Under the pieces are notes generated by a model, which worked only from the letters and a program-made list of their open reading frames with translations, was not told the DNA's origin and made no database searches. This document shows, one piece after another, positions 51,557-59,920 of a DNA stretch of 64,000 nt (the first letter of the stretch is position 1; each line of letters starts with the position of its first letter). This DNA is from Arhodomonas sp051195215 (GTDB lineage: Bacteria; Pseudomonadota; Gammaproteobacteria; Nitrococcales; Nitrococcaceae): contig NZ_JBNAZM010000024.1 of NCBI RefSeq assembly GCF_051195215.1, forward strand, positions 1 through 64,000, written 5' to 3'. A program made the translations under genes and the position numbers.

Positions 51557-53788
51557 TCACTGGGACAGCCGGGGCTGGTGGCGGTCGTCGTGGCGGCGGT
51601 AGTGCGCATGAATGGCACTCGGCGGTGCCGGGCGGTGGAAGTAGTAGCCCTGCATGAAGTCGCAACCGAGCGCACGCAGGTGGCTGGCCTGGGCCGCGGT
51701 TTCGACGCCTTCGGCGATCGTGACCAGGGAAAGCGCCCGCGCCATGGCGATGATGCTGCGGGTGATGGCGTCGTCGGCCTTGCGTTTGGGCAGCCCCTGT
51801 ACGAACGATTGATCGAGCTTGAGTCCGTCGACGCGGAGGTCGCGAAGGTAACTCAGGGACGAATATCCGGTGCCGAAATCGTCGATGTAGATGCGCATGC
51901 CCGCTTCGCGCAGCACTGCGATGGTGGCCCCGGCGGTGGCGTGATTCTGCATCAGCGTGCTCTCGGTGATCTCCGTGGCGAGCCGCGCCGGAGGCACACC
52001 GTGACGCTCCAGCAGCTCGAGTGTCCTTTCGGCGAGTTGCGGGTCCGCGAACTGCTGGGCGGAGAAGTTGATCGCGATCCTGGCCTCGCTGAGCTCGTCA
52101 CAGAACCATCGCTTGATGTCCCGGCAGGCGTTGTCGAGCACGGTCTCGGCGATTGCGCCCATCAAGCCGCTTTCCTCGGCCACGGGGAGAAATTCGTCGG
52201 GGCCCATGACGCGTGACGGGTGACGCCAGCGCACCAGAGCTTCCAGCGCGCTCACGCCGAAGTCGTCCGCTTTGACGATGGGCTGGTAGAAATTGCGCAG
52301 CTGGCCGGTGTTCAGGGCCTGGCGCAGGTCGGAGGAGATTTCGATGAACTGGCGCGCCTCGTGGCCCAGGGCTTCGGTGTAGAAGCGGTAGTTGTTCCGG
52401 CCGTGGCGCCGGGCGTCGCCGACGGCGGCCTCGGCGCTGCGCAGGAGCTCGTCGGCGGTCGCGCCGCAGGTGGGAAAGAGGCTGATGCCGATGCTGGTGG
52501 TGACCGTCACGCGGGTGTCGATGACCCGGAAAGGCGAGGCGAGCATCGCTTTCAGCTCTTCAGCGACCAGCGCGGCGTCGGTGGCATCCGTGGGCGCGTC
52601 GAGCAGCACCAGGAAGCTGTCGCCGGTGTGGCGGGCGATCAGTGTTCCGTCCGGGAGGTTGCTACGCAGCCGGCTTGCGACCTGTGCCAGCACTTCGTCG
52701 CCCAGCGCATGACTGAACGATTCGTTGATGCGGCGGAAATCGTTGAGGTTGAGCATCACCACGGCGCAGCGATCGGTATCGGCGTTCATGTGGCCGAGGC
52801 GCTGTTCGAGCTCGCCGGCGAAGTAGTCACGGTTCGGCAGCCGGGTGAGGGCATCGGAGCTGGCGAGCTGGTGGATCTGCTCGGCGTAGGCATCGAGCCT
52901 CGAGACGTCGGCGAAGCAGCAGAGATAGCGGGTGTTGCCGCCGGCGTCGCTCAGGCGCGTGATATTACCGATCAGCGGATAGCGCTCGCCGTTGCGCCGG
53001 TGGGAGTCGACCCGTCCGTACCAGATTCCCGAATGATCGAGCGCTTGCGTGATTTCGGCGGCCAGGGCCGGGTTGTTGCGCATCGCCTGGGCAAACGGCG
53101 GCAGCTGGCCCTGGACATCGCTGACCGGGTACTGGGTGATGCGCTCGAAGTTGTGGTTCCCCCAGATCAGGTGCCAGTCGTGGTCCAGCAGGATCACGCC
53201 GTCGGAAACGTTCTGAAGCACGGTGCGGGTGATTCGGCGCTCGAAGCCGGCTTTGGTCTTGCGGAAGACCAGGTGGCGCCGCTGCGACGGGCCGTCCACA
53301 GCGGGGGCGTCACTGCCCAGTGCGACCCACGTGTGCTCGCCGGTCTCGCGACGTATGGCAAGGCAACAGCTCAGTGCCCCCCGGGTGAGCGCGTCTTCGA
53401 ATGCGTCGTACCAGCGTGACCCCCCGGGTTCGACGAGTGTGCGCAATGGTTGGCCACGGAGTGTTTCTCCGGAGTAGCCGAGCAGCCGCTGTGCCGGCTC
53501 GTTGGCGTCGTCGATGCGCCAGTCGTCGGCGGTGAACGTGACAACGGCGTCGTCCGGGTGAACGGTCGGCGAGGCGGCGCGTTGTCGACGGCCGGTTGCG
53601 GTGGCCAGGACGTATCCGAGCGCTGCCGTCAGTGGCGCGGTCACCAGGAGGTAGCCGCCGGTGAACGCCAGGACGCTGTCCGGTGTGGCTGAGCGCGTGG
53701 TGACGAACAGTAGGCCGCTTCCCAGGAGCAGGTAGACGGTGGCGATCACGGCGCCGGCCGTTGAAGGACGTAGTCGCCAGTTGCGCAC
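51557..53788 (-). CDS. Membrane PAS-GGDEF-EAL protein, probable c-di-GMP phosphodiesterase
   Basis: I prefer the GTG at 53788 (reading RNWRLRPSTAG), which has GGGGG in front, over a TTG 23 codons upstream without SD; this gives 743 residues. Two N-terminal helices are followed by PAS domains, a GGDEF domain and an EAL domain. The GGDEF motif is lost (HTGDSFLVLL). The EAL domain keeps EALVRWRHP, INFSAQQF, EITEST, DDFGTGYSSL and AEGVET. It should hydrolyse c-di-GMP. It is convergent with the kinase gene, 12 bp apart, and closely resembles the protein at 16686-18944 in layout. Confidence 0.87.
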   Translation of the reverse strand: MRNWRLRPSTAGAVIATVYLLLGSGLLFVTTRSATPDSVLAFTGGYLLVTAPLTAALGYVLATATGRRQRAASPTVHPDDAVVTFTADDWRIDDANEPAQRLLGYSGETLRGQPLRTLVEPGGSRWYDAFEDALTRGALSCCLAIRRETGEHTWVALGSDAPAVDGPSQRRHLVFRKTKAGFERRITRTVLQNVSDGVILLDHDWHLIWGNHNFERITQYPVSDVQGQLPPFAQAMRNNPALAAEITQALDHSGIWYGRVDSHRRNGERYPLIGNITRLSDAGGNTRYLCCFADVSRLDAYAEQIHQLASSDALTRLPNRDYFAGELEQRLGHMNADTDRCAVVMLNLNDFRRINESFSHALGDEVLAQVASRLRSNLPDGTLIARHTGDSFLVLLDAPTDATDAALVAEELKAMLASPFRVIDTRVTVTTSIGISLFPTCGATADELLRSAEAAVGDARRHGRNNYRFYTEALGHEARQFIEISSDLRQALNTGQLRNFYQPIVKADDFGVSALEALVRWRHPSRVMGPDEFLPVAEESGLMGAIAETVLDNACRDIKRWFCDELSEARIAINFSAQQFADPQLAERTLELLERHGVPPARLATEITESTLMQNHATAGATIAVLREAGMRIYIDDFGTGYSSLSYLRDLRVDGLKLDQSFVQGLPKRKADDAITRSIIAMARALSLVTIAEGVETAAQASHLRALGCDFMQGYYFHRPAPPSAIHAHYRRHDDRHQPRLSQ

Positions 53789-54024
53789 GCATGCCCCCGT
53801 GGTTTGGGATGGGATCGGCTGGTCTGGCTTACGGGAGACGCTCGCCGGCTCCTCCAACAGAATAGTACGTTAAATCCGTGTTTTGAGAACCAATCCCCAT
53901 ATTGGTGTGAGTTTCATCGTCGCAACGACGGAAGGTCATGTTCTTCGTGGCCACGGCCGGCGCGCGACAGCGTTGCCGCGTGCGGTCGAACCGCCGCGGT
54001 GTCCCCCAGGGGCAGCCGGGTGTG

Positions 54025-56070
54025 TCAGGCGCTGTGAGCGCGTTCCTTGAATTCCGAGACGATACGCTCCTGCTCGCCGGGGGGCGCCGGCTCGTAGTCG
54101 GCTCCCTCGACGGCGTATCGGCCCTGGCCGCTGGTGAGTGATTTCAGCGTGGACTCGTAGTCTCCCAGCTCGCTCAGCGGCGCTTCGGCGCTCAGTGTCA
54201 CGATGCCATCGGGCAGGTTGCGGGTATCGATGATGCGTCCGCGACGTGCCGAGAGATCGCTGGTAACCCCGCCCATACTCGGCTCCGGGGCGGTGACTTC
54301 CACGCGCGCGTATGGCTCCAGCACGATAGGCCCGGCTTTGCGAGCGGCATCCAGGAACGCTTTGCGTCCGGCGATCACGAATGCGATCTCCTTGGAGTCC
54401 ACGGAATGGTGCTTGCCGTCGTGGACGACCACGCGGACATCCTGCATGGGATGGCCGGAAATCGCGCCGGCGGCCATGGCCTCGCGAACGCCCTTCTCCA
54501 CGGCGGGAATGAGCGAGGTGGGAATGGCGCCACCGACGACCTCGCTGGCGAACTCGAAGCCGACGCCCCGCGCAAGCGGCTCGACGCGGAGGAATACCTC
54601 GCCGAACTGGCCGGCGCCGCCCGTCTGCTTCTTGTGTCGGCAGTGACCCTCCGCCGGCCGCGTAATGGTCTCGCGATAGGCCACCTTGGGCGTGTGCGTG
54701 TGCACGTCCACGTGGTAGCGCTCGTGCATGCGCTCGATCATGGTGCGCAGGTGCAGCTCGCCGTAGCCACGGATGACGGTCTCGTTGGTGGCAGCGTCAC
54801 GGTCGACGTGAAAGAACGGGTCCTCGGCGGCCAACTTGTTCAGTGCCTCGGAGAGTTTCTTCTCGTCACTGCGCCGTTCCGGCTCGATGGCCAGCCCATA
54901 GGTGGGCGGGGGCAGCTCGAAGGGGGGCATGTGGATGAGGTCGTCATCGTGAGAGTCGTGGAGTACGGCATCGTGGTGGAGCGCCTCCAATTTGCTGACC
55001 GCCCCCAGGTCGCCGGCGACCAGGGTGTCCACCTCGGCGAGGTGTTTGCCCTGGGCCTTGTAGAGTTTGGCGAGTTTCACGGGTTTGCGCGCGTCGCCAA
55101 TGAGCAGCGACTGGTCCCGGCCGAGCGTTCCCTGGGCGACCCGCAACAGCCCGACCTTGCCGACGAAAGGATCGATGAACGTCTTGAAGACGTGGGCGAG
55201 TACGGGGGCCGTGGAATCCGGGTAGGGGTGCAGTTCCTCGTCGTTACCGTTGCCGTCACCACGCAGAAAGGGTGGCGGATTGCCCTCGGTCGGCGTGGGC
55301 ATTAACCGCGCGAACACTTCCAGGAGTTCCGCGACGCCAGCGCCCGTGCGCGCCGAGACAAAGCACACCGGTATCAGGTGGCCCTCGCGAAGGGCCTGTT
55401 CGAACGGCTCGTGGAGCTGCTCGGGCGTGATCTCGCCCTGCTCCAGGTACAGCGCCATGAGCGCTTCGTCCACCTCCACGACCTGATCCACCAGGGCGGT
55501 GTGCGCGGCTTCCACGCCCAGGAAGTCGGCCTCGCCGGCGGGCTCGAAGAAACAGTCGGCGACCCGGGTGCCCGCGTCCGCCGGCAGGTTCACCGGCAGA
55601 CATTCGGCGCCGAAGGCTTCCTGTAGCTGCGCGAGCACTCCCGGCAGGTCATCGGCGGCGTCGATGCGGTTGACGATAACCATCCGGCACAACTGCCGGC
55701 GGGTGGCCATGTCCATGGCGCGCTGGGCCATCGGTTCGATGCCGGTCTGGGCATTGATCACCACCGCTGCCGTTTCCACGGCCGGCAGGGCGCAAAAAGC
55801 CCGCCCCAGGAAATCCGGATACCCGGGGGTGTCGATCAGGTTGACGTGGCGGCCACGGTAGTCGAAGTGGCCGAGTGCGATGTCCAGCGAGTGGCCGTGG
55901 GCTTTCTCCAGCGGGTCGTGGTCGTAGACGGTGGAGCCGTTGTCCGCTCCCGAGCCGGCGGCGGTGACGCCGCCGTGATGGAGCAGGGCTTCGGCGAGCG
56001 TGGTCTTGCCGGCGCCGGCATGCCCGAGCAGGGCAACGTTGCACAGCGCAGCGGTGGTATACGACGACAT
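54025..56070 (-). CDS. Elongation factor G paralogue (EF-G2-like)
   Basis: The ATG at 56070 (MSSYTTAALCNVALLGHAGA) gives 681 residues. G1 is GHAGAGKT, G3 is DTPGYPDF and G4 reads NRID rather than NKxD. Domain IV is visible in TGGAGQFGEV and the C-terminal EF-G fold in EPSMGGVTSDLSARRG. It is a standalone gene away from the str operon and diverges from canonical EF-G, so it is a paralogue such as the ribosome-recycling or stress variants. A His/Asp-rich segment (LHDSHDDDLIHM) lies in domain II. Confidence 0.85.
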   Translation of the reverse strand: MSSYTTAALCNVALLGHAGAGKTTLAEALLHHGGVTAAGSGADNGSTVYDHDPLEKAHGHSLDIALGHFDYRGRHVNLIDTPGYPDFLGRAFCALPAVETAAVVINAQTGIEPMAQRAMDMATRRQLCRMVIVNRIDAADDLPGVLAQLQEAFGAECLPVNLPADAGTRVADCFFEPAGEADFLGVEAAHTALVDQVVEVDEALMALYLEQGEITPEQLHEPFEQALREGHLIPVCFVSARTGAGVAELLEVFARLMPTPTEGNPPPFLRGDGNGNDEELHPYPDSTAPVLAHVFKTFIDPFVGKVGLLRVAQGTLGRDQSLLIGDARKPVKLAKLYKAQGKHLAEVDTLVAGDLGAVSKLEALHHDAVLHDSHDDDLIHMPPFELPPPTYGLAIEPERRSDEKKLSEALNKLAAEDPFFHVDRDAATNETVIRGYGELHLRTMIERMHERYHVDVHTHTPKVAYRETITRPAEGHCRHKKQTGGAGQFGEVFLRVEPLARGVGFEFASEVVGGAIPTSLIPAVEKGVREAMAAGAISGHPMQDVRVVVHDGKHHSVDSKEIAFVIAGRKAFLDAARKAGPIVLEPYARVEVTAPEPSMGGVTSDLSARRGRIIDTRNLPDGIVTLSAEAPLSELGDYESTLKSLTSGQGRYAVEGADYEPAPPGEQERIVSEFKERAHSA

Positions 56071-56296
56071 GGCGCGCACCTCGGTTCACCTTGGCGGTGG
56101 TACGCGCGGCGATCCCGGCCGCACGTCCGCGCTGTCAGTTTAGGAAACGCTGGACGCTTCGCACGTGCTTCCGGTCGATCAGCGCATTCGCAGACGAGGC
56201 GCGGAGGCAACGGGCGTGGTTCAGTGTTTCTTCTGGTCGCCACATCGCTCCCGTTCTATGCTGTTGTGCCATTCCGCGTTGCCAGGGAGTCCGGCC

Positions 56297-56878
56297 ATGC
56301 CCCAGCCGATGGAATTCCGCACTGAACGGCTGTATCTGCGCCAGTGGCGCGAGGATGACTTCGAGCCCTTCGCGGCGCTGAACGCCGACCCCCGGGTCAT
56401 GGAGTACTTTCCCGCGGTCCTGGATCGCGCCGACAGCGACGCCATGGCCGGGCGCTGCCGGTCCCTTATCGCTGAACGCGGTTGGGGCTTGTGGGCCGTG
56501 GAGTTGCGGGCGACGGGTGAGTTCATTGGCTTCGTCGGTCTCAACGAACCCGAACCGGAGCTGCCTGTGGCGCCGTGTGTGGAGGTCGGCTGGCGCCTCG
56601 CGTTCGCGCACTGGGGGCGGGGCTATGCCAGCGAGGCGGCTCGTGGGGCGTTGCGGGTGGGCTTCGAGGATCTCGGGTTGGCGGAGATCATCTCGTTTAC
56701 TGCCGTCGGCAACCGCCGTTCCCGCGCGGTCATGGAACGGCTCGGAATGGTGGCGGATGCCGAGGGGTTCGCCCATCCGCGGCTGCCGGCGGACAGTCCG
56801 CTGCGCGCGCACTGTGTCTATCGGCTCGCCCGTGAACAGTGGTGTGCCTCCCCGCGCTCGTGGGAGGCACACCACTGA
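56297..56878 (+). CDS. GNAT-family acetyltransferase, RimJ/RimL-like
   Basis: I use the ATG at 56297 (MPQPMEFRTERLYLRQWRED), 9 nt after GGGAG; this gives 193 residues. The RimJ-like features are LYLRQWREDDFEPFAALN and the acetyl-CoA loop HWGRGYASEAARGAL near 115. ISFTAVGNRRSRAVMERLGM is the usual C-terminal motif. The substrate is unknown; protein N-termini or small amines are typical. Confidence 0.85.
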   Translation: MPQPMEFRTERLYLRQWREDDFEPFAALNADPRVMEYFPAVLDRADSDAMAGRCRSLIAERGWGLWAVELRATGEFIGFVGLNEPEPELPVAPCVEVGWRLAFAHWGRGYASEAARGALRVGFEDLGLAEIISFTAVGNRRSRAVMERLGMVADAEGFAHPRLPADSPLRAHCVYRLAREQWCASPRSWEAHH

Positions 56879-56890
56879 GCGACGGACGCA

Positions 56891-57205
56891 TCACGAGCCC
56901 CGACGCTGTGCCCGCCGGCGGGCCATGACGGCCCGGGCTGCATCCACGTGCATCGGCAGGCGGGTGCCCCACCTCAGCTCCGCGCGGGTGTAGCCGAGAT
57001 CGGCGAGCAAATGGTCCTCCAGGGCGAGCAAGCGCCGGAACTGCTGCCGCCGCCGCCACGTCCGCAGCCATTGCCCGAGTCGGGCACGCAACGCTTCCAG
57101 CCATTCCACCGGTGCCATGGCCGGCAGATAAGTATTGCGCAGCGGCCGTTGCAGCGCGGGGTGGACGGCTTCGTTGACGCCGCGGATTCGTTCCCGATTC
57201 GACAT
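56891..57205 (-). CDS. DUF1127 family protein
   Basis: A 104-residue basic protein. The DUF1127 core, WRRRQQFRRLLALEDHLL then ADLGYTRAEL, lies near 50-78. It is longer than the minimal 45-70-residue members because of an N-terminal extension with a helix rich in Arg, Leu and Trp. DUF1127 proteins are small and several affect RNA or phosphate-stress regulation in Alphaproteobacteria; the role here is unknown. It is divergent from the LysR gene at 57368. Confidence 0.82.
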   Translation of the reverse strand: MSNRERIRGVNEAVHPALQRPLRNTYLPAMAPVEWLEALRARLGQWLRTWRRRQQFRRLLALEDHLLADLGYTRAELRWGTRLPMHVDAARAVMARRRAQRRGS

Positions 57206-57333
57206 GACGACACTCCTTCACTTAGGCCGCCGTCGCCGGCGGTGTGAGCTGGTTTGTTCGGAGAGGTCGCGACCTTGGAAAGGAGCATCGCGCGGAACAC
57301 TGGTTCAATCAAACGAATAAAACTATACTAAGC

Positions 57334-57350
57334 GTTCAACATTGTTGAAC
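57334..57350. promoter_or_regulatory. LysR-type operator palindrome
   Basis: GTTCAACATTGTTGAAC is a 6-5-6 palindrome with the T-N11-A pattern of LysR sites. It is centred 26 bp before the lysR ATG at 57368 and in the divergent region with the DUF1127 gene. A TATACT hexamer (57324-57329) overlaps the left side. Confidence 0.65.
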
Positions 57351-57367
57351 GATGAACCGGTGAAACC

Positions 57368-58267
57368 ATGCAAGCCCTGAACGAGAATGGCGCCACGGGC
57401 TCGCTGCCGCTGCTGGAGACCGATGTCCTGCGAACGTTCGTCGCCATCGCCGAGAGCGGCAGCTTTACCCGCGCGGCACGGCAGGTGTTTCGCACGCCGT
57501 CGGCGGTGAGCATGCAGATCAAGCGTCTCGAGGAGACACTCGGACGCAGCGTGTTCGTGCGCGAGGCGCGTCACGTGCGCCTGACGCCGGAGGGCGAGTC
57601 CCTGCTGAGCTACGCCCGGCGGCTGCTCAAGCTCAATGAAGAGGCAGTGACGCAGTTCCTCGCTCCGGCCATAGAAGGCACGGTACGGTTCGGCACGCCG
57701 GACGACGTGGGTACCCGGATTCTGCCCGGCGTGCTGTCGCAGTTCGCCCGGACCCACCCGGCCGTGCAGGTGGACGTCGTGGTCGGTCGAAGCACCGAGG
57801 CGATCCGGCTACTCGACGCCGGGGAGCTCGACCTGGCGCTGATGACCGCCGGCAATGACGGCCTGGATGACCAGCGCGGCGATATCGTGCATGCCGAACC
57901 GCTGGTCTGGGCGGGCCGCGAGGGCGGGGTGGCCGCGGAACGGGATCCGTTGCCGCTCGCCCTGGCGAATCATGGTTGTTCCTGGCGCACGGCCGCGCTG
58001 GCGGCGCTGGATCGCTTGGAACGACGCTATCGCGTCGCCTACAGCAGTGAGCACTGTGCCGGACAGGAGGCGGCGATGCTGGCGGATCTCGCCGTGGCAC
58101 CGTTTCCGCTCAGTCTGGTTCGCCCGCCGTTGCGGCGCCTCGGTGAGGACACCGGCTTGCCGTCGCTCGGCGATTACCACGTGGTGCTGGTGCGCGGCGC
58201 CGCGCGCGGGCCGGCGGCGGAGGCGCTCGCGGGACACGTCGTGGAGGCATTCCGCGCAAAGACGTGA
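57368..58267 (+). CDS. LysR-family regulator
   Basis: A 299-residue protein. The helix-turn-helix contains GSFTRAARQVFRTPSAVSMQ near 30-50. The effector domain starts GTVRFGTPDDVGTRILPG, typical of the group that includes NodD- and LrhA-like regulators. The nitroreductase gene follows after 19 bp and is a likely target together with the lysR gene itself. Confidence 0.85.
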   Translation: MQALNENGATGSLPLLETDVLRTFVAIAESGSFTRAARQVFRTPSAVSMQIKRLEETLGRSVFVREARHVRLTPEGESLLSYARRLLKLNEEAVTQFLAPAIEGTVRFGTPDDVGTRILPGVLSQFARTHPAVQVDVVVGRSTEAIRLLDAGELDLALMTAGNDGLDDQRGDIVHAEPLVWAGREGGVAAERDPLPLALANHGCSWRTAALAALDRLERRYRVAYSSEHCAGQEAAMLADLAVAPFPLSLVRPPLRRLGEDTGLPSLGDYHVVLVRGAARGPAAEALAGHVVEAFRAKT

Positions 58268-58286
58268 ATCATGGAGGATGACAGGG

Positions 58287-58901
58287 ATGAGTATCGTGTT
58301 GCCGCCCATGTCGGCGGAGGGGGTCGTGACCGTCGAGCAGGCGCTTCGGGCGCGGCGCAGCCATCGTGAGTTCACCGCCACGCCGATAAGCCGCGAGGCG
58401 CTCGCCGTGCTGCTCTGGGCCGCCGGCGGGGTCACCGGCGCCGATGGCGCGCGAGCGGCACCATCCGCGGGCGGCCACTATCCGTTGCAGGGCTACGTCG
58501 CCGCCGGTGCCGTGGCGAACCTGCCGCAGGGGGTGTACGAATACCGGCCGGGGCAGCATGCGCTGGAGCCGTGCGCCACCGCGGACGTGCGTGTCGAGCT
58601 CGGTGAGGCCGCCCTCGGTGAGCAACCCTGGGTGGAGACGGCCGCCGCGGTCATCGTGATCGTCGCCGACCTCGCCGGAGCGCGGGCCCGTTTCCACAGC
58701 CAGCCGCCGGTGGGCGTTCGCGGTGATCGCTACGTGTACATGGAGGCAGGCGCATTCGCCGAGAACGTCCATCTGCAGGCGACGGCCCTCGGGCTCGGGA
58801 TGGTGCTCGTGGGCGGTTTCGACGATTCGGCAGTGGCGACCGCGCTGCGCCTCGACGAGCCCCTGGAGCCGGTGGCGATGCTGTGTCTCGGCGAGGTGTG
58901 A
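58287..58901 (+). CDS. SagB-type nitroreductase-family oxidoreductase
   Basis: The ATG at 58287, 9 nt after GGAGG, gives 204 residues. FMN-nitroreductase features are LRARRSHREFTATPISREAL near the start, APSAGGHYPLQGY near 58-70, and MEAGAFAENVHLQATALGLG near 155. APSAGG...P and the compact size match SagB-type dehydrogenases, which oxidise azoline rings in some peptides. Here there is no cyclodehydratase or precursor gene nearby, so a general nitro/quinone reduction role is more likely. It is downstream of the LysR gene on the same strand. Confidence 0.82.
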   Translation: MSIVLPPMSAEGVVTVEQALRARRSHREFTATPISREALAVLLWAAGGVTGADGARAAPSAGGHYPLQGYVAAGAVANLPQGVYEYRPGQHALEPCATADVRVELGEAALGEQPWVETAAAVIVIVADLAGARARFHSQPPVGVRGDRYVYMEAGAFAENVHLQATALGLGMVLVGGFDDSAVATALRLDEPLEPVAMLCLGEV

Positions 58902-58907
58902 GCGCGC

Positions 58908-59834
58908 TCACCGGTCGGCGGCGTCCACGTCCCGTTTCGGCACCGAATCGGTGCGCGGCGCCGTGTTGACGATTGCCACGCCCACCATCACCACGGCGAG
59001 CCCCACCAGGGCCCGGGGGGCGAGAGTCTCGCCGAAGAGCAGATAGCCGAATACCGCCGTAAACGGTGGCGCCAGATAGAACAGGCTCGCCACCTTGGCG
59101 GCGGCGCCGTGGCGGATGAGCGCGAAGAGCAGCCCGATGGCGCCCACCGAGAGCACGAGCACCAGCCAGCCCAGGGCAAAGACGAACTCCCCGGTCCACT
59201 CGATGCTACGGGTCTCGAAGGCGAGGGCGAGGGTATAGAGTACTGCGCCCGTGGTCACGTACTGAATGGTGCCCCCGGTGCGCAGGTCCGTGCCCGGCGA
59301 GAAGCGCTTCTGATAGAGAGTCCCGAAGGTGATCGCGAGCAGGGCGATCACGGCACCGCCGAGGTTGATCGGCGCTGCCGTGCCGCCGTCGATGCGGCTG
59401 GAAACCACCAGCGCGACGCCGGCGAAGCCGAGCATCAGCCCGAGCCACTGTCGTGCCACCACCCGTTCACCCAGCACCACACCGGCGAGAGCGGCGGTGA
59501 GCAAAGGTTGCAGGGAGACGATGATGGCGGTGACCCCGGCGGCCAGGCCATGATCGATGGCCCAGAAAACGCCTCCCAGATAGCCGCCGTGCACCATCAG
59601 CCCGGCGATGGCCACGTGCGCTGCCTGGGTGGCCGAGCCCGGCCATGGTGCGCGGGTGGCAAGGGCAACCGCGAGCAGCAGACCGCTGGCGATGAGCATG
59701 CGCAGCGCCAGGAAGGTGAAGGGTTCGGCGTGAGGCAGCCCGAGGCGTGCGCCGATGAAGCCGGTGCTCCACAGCAGCACGAATAGGGTGGGCATGGCGA
59801 CGCGCCAGGTGCCCGTGGTGTCGGCTCGCGCCAT
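58908..59834 (-). CDS. EamA/DMT-family exporter
   Basis: A 308-residue inner-membrane protein with ten predicted helices in two EamA repeats. The first includes LWSTGFIGARLGLPHAEPFT and the second IGLLFALIRHGAAAKVASL. Such proteins export small metabolites or amino acids by proton exchange; the substrate cannot be told. It is convergent with the nitroreductase gene. Confidence 0.87.
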   Translation of the reverse strand: MARADTTGTWRVAMPTLFVLLWSTGFIGARLGLPHAEPFTFLALRMLIASGLLLAVALATRAPWPGSATQAAHVAIAGLMVHGGYLGGVFWAIDHGLAAGVTAIIVSLQPLLTAALAGVVLGERVVARQWLGLMLGFAGVALVVSSRIDGGTAAPINLGGAVIALLAITFGTLYQKRFSPGTDLRTGGTIQYVTTGAVLYTLALAFETRSIEWTGEFVFALGWLVLVLSVGAIGLLFALIRHGAAAKVASLFYLAPPFTAVFGYLLFGETLAPRALVGLAVVMVGVAIVNTAPRTDSVPKRDVDAADR

Positions 59835-59920
59835 GATGCCCCCGCGGTGGATGAAACGTCAGTGTACCGCTTGCCTGCGGCGGTCGCGATCGCCGTCCGC
59901 GTCCGCGCGAGGCGGCCTGT

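Noticed and set aside
58287..58901. Azoline-peptide (thiazole/oxazole) biosynthesis locus
   Set aside because: The SagB-like gene alone is not enough; no cyclodehydratase, precursor peptide or exporter specific to such clusters is adjacent.
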